Notes under the pieces: model-generated
The model's database searches: none
Told to the model about the DNA's origin: nothing
The model's input: the letters and a program-made list of their open reading frames with translations, nothing else
Made by a program: the position numbers and the translations under genes
NCBI RefSeq assembly: GCF_003387075.1
Contig: NZ_QUMQ01000001.1
Coordinates: 5,704,001-5,768,000 of the forward strand
DNA from: Asanoa ferruginea
GTDB taxonomy: Bacteria > Actinomycetota > Actinomycetes > Mycobacteriales > Micromonosporaceae
Length of the DNA: 64,000 nt
Direction: 5' to 3'
In this document: piece after piece, positions 18,165 through 25,744 of the stretch
Layout of the letters: each line of letters begins with the position of its first letter
Numbering within the stretch: position 1 is the first letter of the stretch

Positions 18165-19236
18165 CCATCTCATCCCGCAGGGTTTGCGCAACGACGGGGT
18201 TGGCGGCGATCGCCGCCAGATAGTCGGTTCCGCCCGAGATCCAGTGGGTCTCCAGGTTGGGCAGGAGCGGCTGCCAGTTGCGGGCGACGGCATCGGCCGC
18301 CGCAGGGTCTTCAAACATGATCACGCGGCCGTCGTACGGGCGAAGCTCGTGTTGGGTCTGCGCGAACGCGAGGAACGACCAGAGCATCTGGAGCCGGAGG
18401 AAATCGGCGGGCGCCATGTCTGGCTCGATCCACCGCTGCTCCAGCATCACGTCGAAGAACTTCTCGACGTCATCGCCTTCGCTCATGCCGAACCGCTCCT
18501 GCACGGTGCGGAGGCGATAGTCGAAGATCTCGTCGATGCCCCAGCCGCGGTCGATGAAGGGGTCCATCGAGGGCGCGTTCACCAGCGCGACGAACGCGAC
18601 CTCCTGACCCCGCTGCCGCAGCCGCCGGGCCATCTCGAGCGCTATGACGCCACCGAGGCAGAGGCCGGCCAGCCGGTAGGGACCCTGCGGCTGCCGCGCG
18701 ACGAGCTCTGGCAGATAACGGTCCGCATAGTCGGGAACCGACGCCAAGGGCCGCACCTCGCCCCGGTAGCCGGGTGCCTCGAACCCGTAGACGGGCCGGC
18801 CGGCACCCCAAGCACTGGCTTCCGTAATGAACCGGATGTTTCCGGCGCCCGAGGGGAGCACGAAGAGCGGGTCGCCGTCGCCCTGCTCGCGGAACGGAAC
18901 CAGGCACGGCGGCGCCTGGCCGCTCCACGGGCTGAGGTATGACGTCCATACCTGCTCGGTCGAGAGCGCCCTGGGCGCGACCGGCCGCGCCTGCTGGTCT
19001 TCGGCGCCCGGCAGGCCGACGGCGGCGGCCAGGTCGCGGAGCACCGGGTTGTCGAAAACGTCGCCGACCTTGATCTGTAGGCCGGCCTGCCGGGCCCGGG
19101 TGACCAGCTCGACCACCAACAACGAATCTCCGCCCAGGTCGAAGAAATCGTCGTCCGGCTGAACCTCCGCCTCCAGCAACGCTTCCCAGATCCCACCGAG
19201 TCGTTCCTGAGGCGTGGTTACCGACATCATCTCCAT
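18157..19236 (-). CDS. Peptidyl carrier protein-thioesterase didomain with a Cys nucleophile
   Basis: 359 aa. The carrier domain (residues about 8-75) has DDFFDLGGDSLL with phosphopantetheine site Ser38. The type I thioesterase domain (about 115-359) has the nucleophile elbow GLCLGG with Cys193 in place of Ser. Where the catalytic His is expected (GxH near the C-terminus) the sequence reads Gly335-Gly336-Thr337. It follows the adenylation gene by 6 bp. It should hold the Thr activated by that enzyme as a thioester and release or transfer it. Cys thioesterases such as that of obafluorin make strained beta-lactones from beta-hydroxy amino acids, and Thr has such a hydroxyl; this link is inference. 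Confidence 0.88.
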   Translation of the reverse strand: MEMMSVTTPQERLGGIWEALLEAEVQPDDDFFDLGGDSLLVVELVTRARQAGLQIKVGDVFDNPVLRDLAAAVGLPGAEDQQARPVAPRALSTEQVWTSYLSPWSGQAPPCLVPFREQGDGDPLFVLPSGAGNIRFITEASAWGAGRPVYGFEAPGYRGEVRPLASVPDYADRYLPELVARQPQGPYRLAGLCLGGVIALEMARRLRQRGQEVAFVALVNAPSMDPFIDRGWGIDEIFDYRLRTVQERFGMSEGDDVEKFFDVMLEQRWIEPDMAPADFLRLQMLWSFLAFAQTQHELRPYDGRVIMFEDPAAADAVARNWQPLLPNLETHWISGGTDYLAAIAANPVVAQTLRDEMGA

Positions 19237-19242
19237 GCGGAA

Positions 19243-20778
19243 CTACTCACTTCCCTGCTTGTGGTCGGAAAGACGGTTGCGGTCGAGCTTGCCCGAGGCG
19301 GTCAGCGGCAGCGCGTCCACCAACCGGTAGCGGGACGGCACCATGTGGGCGGGAAGTTTCGCCGCGGCGTGGCGCCGGACCGACTTGAGGAGGTCGGCGG
19401 GCTGCGTGCCGGGCCGGGCGACGACGAACGCCGCGATGACCTGACCGACGGACGCCCGATCGACGACCGCCACGGCCGCGTCGCGCACGTCGTCGTGGGA
19501 GCGCAACACCGCGTCGATCTCCGCCAGCTCGATGCGGAACCCCCGCAGCTTGACCTGCTCGTCGTTGCGACCCAGATACTCCAGTTCGCCATCGGGGCGC
19601 CGCCGTCCCAGATCGCCGGAGCGGTAGTAACGCTCACCGTCGACCTCGGGGAATCGCTCCTGGGTCAACTCCGGCCGGTTGAGATAGCCCGAGGCAACGC
19701 CGGAACCGGCGATCCACATCTCACCGATCTCACCGTCCGGCAACGGCTGGCCACTCTCGCTCCTGATCTGGATGCGCAGGTGGGGCAGCTCCCGGCCGAT
19801 CGGTGACACCTGCTCGTCGTGCAGGTCGGTGGCCCGCAGTTCCTTGAACGTGGCGTGGACCGTGATCTCGGTGATGCCGTACATATTCACCATCGTTGGG
19901 TGGATCTGGCTGTGCCGCGCGATGAAGTCCCGCACCGCGGCCACGTCGACCCGCTCGCCTCCGAAGATCACATACCTCAGCGAGGCGGGCGGCGGCAGAT
20001 CTCCGTGTTGCGCGCGGACCAAGCCGCGGAAGGCGGACGGCACCTGGTTGAGTACGGAGATCTGCTCAGCGTCGAGGAAGGCCAGGAAGTCTTCGGGCGA
20101 CCGGGCCACCTCGAGTGGGACGCACGCTGCCGCCGCACCGGTCAACAGCGCGCCCCACAGCTCCCACACGGAGAAGTCGAAACTGTGCGAGTGAAAGATC
20201 GCCCACCGGTCGGCCGGGCTGAGATCGAACAACGGCAGCGTGCTGTCGAGGAGCGCCAGAACGTTGCCGTGCGACACCACACAGCCTTTGGGTTGGCCCG
20301 TCGATCCAGACGTGTAGATGACGTAGGCAGGATCGTCCCCGCTGATCGCGGCCGTCGGACCGGTCCGCGCGTCGAGATCGTCGGGATCCACGACCGCGAG
20401 GCCGGTCAGTCCACAAGAGACGACCTCGGACCGGCGGCCGACCACGAGTTTCACGGCCGAGTCCGCGACCAGGTAGCTGAGTCGCTCGGCTGGATAGGTC
20501 GGGTCAAGAGGAACGTAGGCGGCCCCCGATTTCAGCACACCGAGGATCGCCACGGGTGTGGTGACGGTCCGGTCGACGAGGATGCCGACATAGCCGGCGC
20601 GCCCGACCCCGTGAGCGGCAATGGCCGCCGCGACGTGGCTCGACGCGCGGGCCAGGTCGGCGTAGGAGAGCTTCCGCTGGCCGTCCGACAGCGCGGTTCG
20701 CTCCGGATGACGCCGGGCGACCTCCTCGAACGCGTCGACGAGCGAACGCCGGTGCCCAGCGGCTGATGGCGCGGTCAA
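19243..20778 (-). CDS. Stand-alone NRPS adenylation domain, predicted L-threonine
   Basis: 511 aa. All core motifs are present: A3 YTSGSTGQPKG, A5 MYGITE, A7 YRSGDLG, A8 GRNDEQVKLRGFRIE and A10 TASGKLDR. Specificity positions read by eye are D201, F202, W205, N244, I271, G273, M299, V307, H308 and the A10 Lys, i.e. DFWNIGMVHK, the standard threonine code. There is no condensation or carrier domain in cis; the carrier is the next gene. The start is TTG at 20778, overlapping the ATP-grasp stop by 4 nt (TTGA). Confidence 0.93.
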   Translation of the reverse strand: MTAPSAAGHRRSLVDAFEEVARRHPERTALSDGQRKLSYADLARASSHVAAAIAAHGVGRAGYVGILVDRTVTTPVAILGVLKSGAAYVPLDPTYPAERLSYLVADSAVKLVVGRRSEVVSCGLTGLAVVDPDDLDARTGPTAAISGDDPAYVIYTSGSTGQPKGCVVSHGNVLALLDSTLPLFDLSPADRWAIFHSHSFDFSVWELWGALLTGAAAACVPLEVARSPEDFLAFLDAEQISVLNQVPSAFRGLVRAQHGDLPPPASLRYVIFGGERVDVAAVRDFIARHSQIHPTMVNMYGITEITVHATFKELRATDLHDEQVSPIGRELPHLRIQIRSESGQPLPDGEIGEMWIAGSGVASGYLNRPELTQERFPEVDGERYYRSGDLGRRRPDGELEYLGRNDEQVKLRGFRIELAEIDAVLRSHDDVRDAAVAVVDRASVGQVIAAFVVARPGTQPADLLKSVRRHAAAKLPAHMVPSRYRLVDALPLTASGKLDRNRLSDHKQGSE

Positions 20779-22040
20779 TGCCCCGTCCTTTCATCGATCT
20801 CGCCCGGACTAACCTCGATCCTCTCGCCGGAGGGAAGGCCGAAGGTGAAGGCGAGCAGCTTTCCGGCCCGCTCGATCAGGTGCAGCATGGCCAGGTGATC
20901 GGGGGCGGATCCGTAGAGGACGTCGAGCGGATTCGTCATGACGCCGCCGGCGATCTCGGTGCCCGGATGAATCAGCCGCCGGTATCCGGTGACGCCGGGC
21001 AGCGCGCGCAGGTCACGGGTGCCGGTCACGGAAAGCATGCGGCAGGCGAACGTGGGCGCCGGGTTGAAGAACTGGAAGACCACGCCGGATGCGACCGATA
21101 CCGGTGCGACGTCGGGACGCTCACCGAGCGACACCAGGCCCGCGAGCCGCACGACGTCGACGTTGCTCACCTGCTTGGCGAAGCCGTTGAGATAGCCCGC
21201 CTGCCGCCCGTTGACCTCGATGATTCGCGGGCCGGCCGGGGTGAGCTTGATCTCGATGTGCGTCACTCCCGTGTCGACGCCCAGCGCCCGCAACGCCCGC
21301 GCGGCCATCCGCTGGATCAGCTGCTCCTCGCCGGGCTCCAGCAGTGCCGGCCAGAAGTCGCCCTGTTCGCGGAACGGTGGCAGGAGCGCGTGCTTGCCGG
21401 TGATCGCCACATGGGTGATCTCACCGCGGGCGACCACACTCTCCACCGAGACGTAGTCGCCGTGCCCGGCCATCTCGCGACCGGGCAGATATTCTTCCAG
21501 CACCATTCCCGGCCCGGCGTCCGGGTGCGGTGCGGCCGAGGTGACCAGGTGGGTGGTGCGGCTGCCCTCCCCACGTGCGGGTTTCAGGACCGCTGGCAGC
21601 CCGACCTCCGCGAGCGCGTCGGCCCAGGAGCCGGGGCCGGTCGCCGCACCGGAGATCGGAGAGCTCCGGACGGTGAGCCCCGCCTCCCGCAGCCGTGCGC
21701 GCTGCAGGCGCTTGTCGGTCAGCGCGTTGGCGGTGTCCACACTGTGCCCGGGCAGGCCGAGGGCTTCGGTGAGCGTCGCCGTCAGCCGCAGGCGCGACTC
21801 GCTGAAGGTCAGCACCGCGGTGGGCCGCAGCCGCCGCACCGCCTCCACCGAACCCTGGGCGCCGGCCCGCTCGGGTGGCAGCGGGAGCACCTCGCCGAGT
21901 TCGCGGACCAGCGGAAGCAGCCGGTCGTTGAAGGGTGATGGTGGTAGGGCGAAGACCACCTCGCCGAGATCGCCGAGCCCGGCTCCCACCTCTACCGGGG
22001 TCGCCGCGCCCTTGTCGTAAACGACGACCAGTCGCGTCAT
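20775..22040 (-). CDS. ATP-grasp carboxylate-amine ligase (amino acid ligase type)
   Basis: 421 aa. ATP-grasp marks are LTDKRLQR (108-115), the ATP-binding Lys153 in AVLKPARGEGS, LEEYLPGREM and the metal-binding EVNGR (275-279). KHALLPPFREQGDFWPA resembles carnosine-synthase and BacD-type L-amino acid ligases, which form an amide through an acyl phosphate. Both substrates are unknown; the adjacent Thr-loading system and cytosine-nucleotide enzyme make an amino acid and an aminated or nucleoside partner plausible. The ATG overlaps the MFS stop (ATGA), so it is translationally coupled. Confidence 0.88.
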   Translation of the reverse strand: MTRLVVVYDKGAATPVEVGAGLGDLGEVVFALPPSPFNDRLLPLVRELGEVLPLPPERAGAQGSVEAVRRLRPTAVLTFSESRLRLTATLTEALGLPGHSVDTANALTDKRLQRARLREAGLTVRSSPISGAATGPGSWADALAEVGLPAVLKPARGEGSRTTHLVTSAAPHPDAGPGMVLEEYLPGREMAGHGDYVSVESVVARGEITHVAITGKHALLPPFREQGDFWPALLEPGEEQLIQRMAARALRALGVDTGVTHIEIKLTPAGPRIIEVNGRQAGYLNGFAKQVSNVDVVRLAGLVSLGERPDVAPVSVASGVVFQFFNPAPTFACRMLSVTGTRDLRALPGVTGYRRLIHPGTEIAGGVMTNPLDVLYGSAPDHLAMLHLIERAGKLLAFTFGLPSGERIEVSPGEIDERTGH

Positions 22041-23308
22041 CGGGCGACCTCCGCCGCGGACGCGCGTTCCGCTTCCGGCGGTCGGGTGCTCTCCGCCCAG
22101 GCGATCGCGAAACGGCTCGCCGCCATGCCGGCGACGAAGATCGCCGCCAGAATCAGCCATCCGCCGAAGCGCAGGTTGCTGATGAGCGCCGTAACCAGCA
22201 GCGGGCCGAGCGCGAACGGGACTATCAGGCCCAGCCGGAAGGCCGCTCCGTAGGCACCCTGGGCATCCGCCGCGGCGAAGGAGAAGCGAAGTTGCCAACG
22301 GGCGCTCTGCCCGAGCATCTCCCCGATGGTAAGCGCGATGACCGCGGTGACCAGGAGTGCCACGGCCGACCAGGTGGCTACCGATGAAGCGGCCCCGGCC
22401 AGCACACAACAAATCGCCATCAGACCGAGTGCCCAGTATTGAGCCCGCACCGAGGCGGCCACCGTTTCGGCGAAGCGCGCCAGGCGCACCTGTAGGAGTG
22501 CCACCAGAACCGTATTGATCGTGCCGAGCCAGGCCGCGAATGAGGTGGGCGCATGGGTGAACGAGACAACCCAGAGCGGCAGTCCGACGGTCAGCACGAT
22601 GTCACCGAGTTGCGATAGGCACAGCACCTGCGCCATCACCAGATAAGGACGATCGCGCAGTCCGGCGAGCGCTCGTATCCAGGAGCGCCGTCCGGCGTGC
22701 TCGGCCGTTGCGACCGCGGGCAGCCGCGCGTAGAGCCATCCGACCAGCAATGAGATGACCACATAAGAGCCGATCAAGCCGCGATAGGCAGTGGTGGTGC
22801 CGACGGCGAGCGCGAGACCGGCGAGCATCGAACCGGCGGCGAGGCCCACGTTGAAGGCCGACCTGAGCCAGGCCGCCAGTCGCACCCTGGCCAGACCCGA
22901 GACCAGGCCGGCGATGACGGCCTCGTTGGACACGACCAGGCCCGACTCGGCGATGCTGAGCAGCATCACGATCGGCAGGAAATGCCAGAAGTTTTCGGCC
23001 GCCAGGGCACCCAGCAGCGTCGCGGCCTTCGCGCACGCGAGCACGATCGCGATGCGTCGCGGACCGAACCGGTCGACGAGATGCCCGATCGGCAATCCGC
23101 AGAACAGACCGATCAGGCCGGCGACGGACAGGCCCAGGCCCACCTGGGTCGTTGTCAGCCCAACGTATTTCACGAAGTAGACAACACTGCCGGCTTGATA
23201 GAGCCCAAGCCCCACGCTGCCCAGCAAAGAGACCGCGATGAGCAACCGCGATGGGCCGGGAGTGAGCAGCAAGCTGCGTCCTGTTCCGGGCTCGTCGCGG
23301 GTGTCCAT
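22037..23308 (-). CDS. MFS transporter (probable product exporter)
   Basis: 423 aa with about 12 membrane segments. The loop between segments 2 and 3 reads GHLVDRFGPRR, the MFS motif A variant. It is the first gene of the tightly coupled leftward operon with the ATP-grasp, adenylation and PCP-TE genes. By position it should export the product or confer self-resistance, as BacE does beside BacD in bacilysin clusters. A TTGACC/TTAAGG pair spaced 17 bp on the minus strand (about 23319-23347) may be its promoter; I hold that loosely. Confidence 0.85.
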   Translation of the reverse strand: MDTRDEPGTGRSLLLTPGPSRLLIAVSLLGSVGLGLYQAGSVVYFVKYVGLTTTQVGLGLSVAGLIGLFCGLPIGHLVDRFGPRRIAIVLACAKAATLLGALAAENFWHFLPIVMLLSIAESGLVVSNEAVIAGLVSGLARVRLAAWLRSAFNVGLAAGSMLAGLALAVGTTTAYRGLIGSYVVISLLVGWLYARLPAVATAEHAGRRSWIRALAGLRDRPYLVMAQVLCLSQLGDIVLTVGLPLWVVSFTHAPTSFAAWLGTINTVLVALLQVRLARFAETVAASVRAQYWALGLMAICCVLAGAASSVATWSAVALLVTAVIALTIGEMLGQSARWQLRFSFAAADAQGAYGAAFRLGLIVPFALGPLLVTALISNLRFGGWLILAAIFVAGMAASRFAIAWAESTRPPEAERASAAEVAR

Positions 23309-23608
23309 GTCGGAGGACCTTAAGGACGTCGCCGCCGTCCGGTCAAACCCTAACTAGCGATGCGCCGGGCCGCCAGCGGTGGCGCGGATTTCTGTCATCC
23401 GCGAACAGGATAACGGACGTTTCGGACCGTCGATGTCGGCGGCCACATAGGCGCTGACCTCGGCTTCCGTCATTCAACGTGCCGCCTTCGGTGCCGTTGC
23501 GACACCCAGGATCGGGGTGCGCGCCCCCCACAACTCCCCGGCGGCATGCACAATGTCGAGATCGAAGGTGCTGAGTCCGGCCCGCTGTCGCCGCTAAGGG
23601 GGAGCTGC

Positions 23609-23614
23609 TAGCGT
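23609..23614 (+). promoter_or_regulatory. -10-like element upstream of the TS-like operon
   Basis: TAGCGT matches TAnnnT; a start site about 7 nt downstream would place the leader ORF near the 5' end. The -35 region is poor. Confidence 0.35.
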
Positions 23615-23636
23615 GGCCGCTTACCCCCTGGGAGGC

Positions 23637-23669
23637 ATGTCGTTGCGTGTTCGAACCGGAAGGCATTGA
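23637..23669 (+). CDS. Possible 10-residue leader peptide before the TS-like gene
   Basis: ATG to TGA reads MSLRVRTGRH and its stop codon directly abuts the ATG of the TS-like gene. The ribosome binding site of the larger gene (GGAAGG) lies inside it. GGGAGG before the leader ATG is only 1 nt away, which is poor spacing, so translation is uncertain. Confidence 0.25.
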   Translation: MSLRVRTGRH

Positions 23670-24464
23670 ATGAAGCAGTACCTCGAGCTTCTGCAACACG
23701 TGCTGGACAATGGTGCGCGGAAATCCGACCGCACAGGCACCGGCACGCTGAGCGTCTTCGGGTATCAAATGCGCTTCGACCTGCGCGACGGTTTCCCGGC
23801 CGTCACCACCAAGAAGCTCAACATGAAAGCCATCGTCATGGAACTTCTCTGGTTCCTGCGTGGCGAGACCAACGTCAAGTGGCTGCAAGAACACGACGTT
23901 TATATCTGGGACGACTGGGCGGATGCCGACGGCGAGCTCGGGCCGATTTATGGGCACCAGTGGCGAAGCTGGGGCACGCCCGATGGTGCGGGAGTCGACC
24001 AGATCCTGTCGGTGATTGATTCCATCAAGCACGATCCCGGTTCGCGCAGGCACGTCGTCAGCGCCTGGAATGTGGCCGACCTCCCGAAGATGGCCCTGCC
24101 GCCCTGTCCCGTGCTCGTTCAGTTCTATGTGCTCGACGGCGTCTTGTCGTGCCAGGTCTATCAGCGCTCCGGCGACCTGTTCCTGGGAGTGCCGTTCGAC
24201 ATCGCATCGAATGCGCTGCTCCTGTCGATGATCGCGCAGGTCTGCGACCTCCAGCCGGGCGAGCTCGTCTACTCGTTCGGGGATGTCCATCTCTACCTCA
24301 ACCATGTTGAGCAGGCAAGACTTCAGCTCGAGCGGCGGCCACGCCCGTTGCCGACGCTCCGGCTGTCCCCACGGTGCCGATCGATAGACGCGTTCACCTT
24401 CGACGACATCGTGATCAGTGGCTACGACCCCGAGCCGGCGATTCGGGCTCCGATCGCGGTCTGA
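23670..24464 (+). CDS. Thymidylate-synthase-family enzyme, predicted cytidylate C5-(hydroxy)methylase
   Basis: 264 aa, the same length and numbering as E. coli ThyA. Conserved: Arg21, Glu58, Trp80, catalytic Cys146, Ser167, Asp169, His207 and Tyr209. Changed: Asn177 is Asp ([10 protein letters not shown]), the residue that switches the family from uracil to cytosine and that marks dCMP hydroxymethylases; His147 is Pro (PPCPVLV) and Cys168 is Gly. So the substrate is probably CMP or dCMP, with a methylenetetrahydrofolate one-carbon donor, as in MilA of mildiomycin or BcmA of bacimethrin biosynthesis. It heads a rightward operon with a sulfotransferase-like gene and a MazG gene. Codon use is visibly more A/T-ended than in neighbours. 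Confidence 0.85.
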   Translation: MKQYLELLQHVLDNGARKSDRTGTGTLSVFGYQMRFDLRDGFPAVTTKKLNMKAIVMELLWFLRGETNVKWLQEHDVYIWDDWADADGELGPIYGHQWRSWGTPDGAGVDQILSVIDSIKHDPGSRRHVVSAWNVADLPKMALPPCPVLVQFYVLDGVLSCQVYQRSGDLFLGVPFDIASNALLLSMIAQVCDLQPGELVYSFGDVHLYLNHVEQARLQLERRPRPLPTLRLSPRCRSIDAFTFDDIVISGYDPEPAIRAPIAV

Positions 24465-24524
24465 GGCGGTTGCCGCCCGGCCGATTCGCACAGCACTGGA
24501 AATGATCGAAAAGGAGAGTCGAAA

Positions 24525-25232
24525 ATGAAGGTGATAGGTGCCGGGCTGCCGCGAACCGCGACCCTTGCTCAGCGGGTCTTCCTGGAGACCTCGGGCGTCG
24601 GGCAGTGCTATCACATGACGCGGGTCTGGGAAGATCTCGGACAAGTCAAATACTGGGTCGACGCCTTCGAAGGGCGACCTGAGTGGTCGGAGGTCTTTCG
24701 CGGCTATGCGGCCTCGGTCGACTGGCCCGGGTCGTTCTATTGGCGAGAACTGATGGTTGCCTATCCCGACGCGAAGGTGATCCTCAGCACGCGCGACGCC
24801 GACTCGTGGGCCGCCAGCATCAAGAGCACCATCTGGAGTGCGCTGTTCGGCGACACACTTATGCGTGATCTGTCGACGGCGCGGGCGCGGGTCGTGCCGG
24901 AGTGGGCCCAATACCGCGAGCTGATGATGGCGATGTGGCAGAAGAGCGGCCTGCTGGCATCGAGCGAGGAAGCCTTCGACTCCGCGGCGGTCGCAAAGGC
25001 AATGCTGGCGTATAACGACGAGGTCCGGCAGACCGTCCCGAGTGACCGATTGCTTGTCTGGACCCCTGCGGACGGTTGGGAAAAGCTCTGCGAGTTCCTG
25101 GATATTCCGATCCATGTTCCCGAGATCCCGATGGTCAATACCGAGGCGATGTTTGTGCAGCGCACGTGTAAGGCGTCGCTGGACAGCCTCAACCAGTGGT
25201 TTGCGGAAAACAGCGAGCCGGAACACTCGTGA
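24525..25232 (+). CDS. Sulfotransferase-family protein
   Basis: 235 aa, with AAAAGGAGA upstream of ATG 24525. The family is Sulfotransfer_4-like: N-terminal GAGLPRTATLAQR replaces the usual GxxRTGTxSL loop that binds the 5'-phosphosulfate, and STRDADSWAASI corresponds to the 3'-phosphate loop. The Gly-to-Ala and Ser-to-Ala changes in the first loop may weaken PAPS binding. It sits 60 bp after the TS-like gene and overlaps the MazG gene by 4 nt, so it is probably part of the same pathway, sulfating the product or a precursor. Confidence 0.75.
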   Translation: MKVIGAGLPRTATLAQRVFLETSGVGQCYHMTRVWEDLGQVKYWVDAFEGRPEWSEVFRGYAASVDWPGSFYWRELMVAYPDAKVILSTRDADSWAASIKSTIWSALFGDTLMRDLSTARARVVPEWAQYRELMMAMWQKSGLLASSEEAFDSAAVAKAMLAYNDEVRQTVPSDRLLVWTPADGWEKLCEFLDIPIHVPEIPMVNTEAMFVQRTCKASLDSLNQWFAENSEPEHS

Positions 25233-25540
25233 ACATTGCCGATGCCCAGAAGCTCGTGTGGGAGAACAAAGTCGCGAAGGGTTTCGACAAGAGCGACGTT
25301 CCGACCGAGTTCTGTTATATCCAAGGCGAACTGGCCGAGGCGTTCGAGGCATGGCGCACGAAGAGTGAGAGTCTCTCCGAAGAGCTTGCCGACGTCGTGA
25401 TCTATGTGCTGGGTCTGGCGACCATGACGAACATAGACCTGGCCGAAGCGGTCCGGGAAAAGATCTCCAAAAACGCCAAGCGGCGCTACATCACCGACCC
25501 GCAGACGGGTTCGCACCTCCGGGTGTACGACGGCGATTAG
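25229..25540 (+). CDS. MazG-like nucleotide pyrophosphohydrolase
   Basis: 103 aa, GTG start inside the sulfotransferase stop (GTGA). The metal-binding helix signature is Glu34-Leu-Ala-Glu37 and Glu52-x-x-Asp55 (GELAEAF, EELADVV); the first Glu of the usual EExxE is Gly33. Such enzymes split NTPs or dNTPs to the monophosphate and pyrophosphate. Beside a predicted cytidylate C5-modifying enzyme, a CTP or dCTP substrate is attractive, as in phage T4 where gp56 feeds gp42. A strong stem-loop follows. Confidence 0.82.
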   Translation: MNIADAQKLVWENKVAKGFDKSDVPTEFCYIQGELAEAFEAWRTKSESLSEELADVVIYVLGLATMTNIDLAEAVREKISKNAKRRYITDPQTGSHLRVYDGD

Positions 25541-25565
25541 CCGACTGCTGATCGGGCCATCACGA

Positions 25566-25609
25566 CGGGCTCGCTGACCGCGCCGGAAGGCGGCAGGTCA
25601 GCGAGCCCG
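25566..25609. terminator. Bidirectional stem-loop terminator
   Basis: A perfect 14-bp stem (CGGGCTCGCTGACC with its complement) and a 16-nt loop, followed by TTTCC. It separates the candidate cluster from the ROK operon. Confidence 0.8.
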
Positions 25610-25632
25610 TTTCCGCATGCGGGGCGCACTGT

Positions 25633-25649
25633 CGAAAGTGGTCCTTTCG
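25633..25649. promoter_or_regulatory. Inverted repeat between direct repeats upstream of the ROK gene
   Basis: CGAAAG-TGGTC-CTTTCG, flanked by two copies of GGGGCGCAC (25621-25629 and 25649-25657). It lies upstream of the -35 element and may be a regulator site. Confidence 0.3.
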
Positions 25650-25676
25650 GGGCGCACCACCTCATATCGAAGGGTC

Positions 25677-25706
25677 TTGACGGCCCCTTCACGTCCGGCC
25701 TAGATT
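25677..25706 (+). promoter_or_regulatory. Promoter of the ROK/alpha-glucoside operon
   Basis: TTGACG (25677-25682), 18-bp spacer, TAGATT (25701-25706). Confidence 0.65.
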
Positions 25707-25711
25707 GCTGC

Positions 25712-25721
25712 CTAAATTTAG
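25712..25721. promoter_or_regulatory. Palindromic operator candidate at the operon start site
   Basis: CTAAATTTAG, a perfect 10-bp palindrome 5 bp after the -10, where a repressor would block initiation. The ROK protein encoded downstream is the obvious candidate. Confidence 0.5.
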
Positions 25722-25744
25722 ATCCAAACAAAGGGGTCGGCGGC

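Larger units (their letters stand above)
23309..23669. other. Divergent intergenic region of the candidate cluster
   Basis: 361 bp between the MFS and TS-like genes. It holds a -10-like TAGCGT and a 10-codon leader ORF for the rightward genes, a possible promoter for the leftward genes, and a 39-residue minus-strand frame (23354-23473) that I do not accept as a gene. No regulator gene of the cluster lies here. Confidence 0.6.

Noticed and set aside
23354-23473. 39-codon minus-strand ORF in the divergent region
   Set aside because: Poor ribosome binding site and no family; kept only as a remark on the intergenic region.
23343-25352. 669-residue minus-strand open frame
   Set aside because: Antisense to the TS-like and sulfotransferase genes, both of which show clear family motifs.
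23670-25540. Phage remnant carrying a T4-like dCTPase/dCMP hydroxymethylase pair
   Set aside because: No other phage genes, integrase or attachment sites are nearby, and the genes sit beside NRPS-type, ligase and exporter genes.
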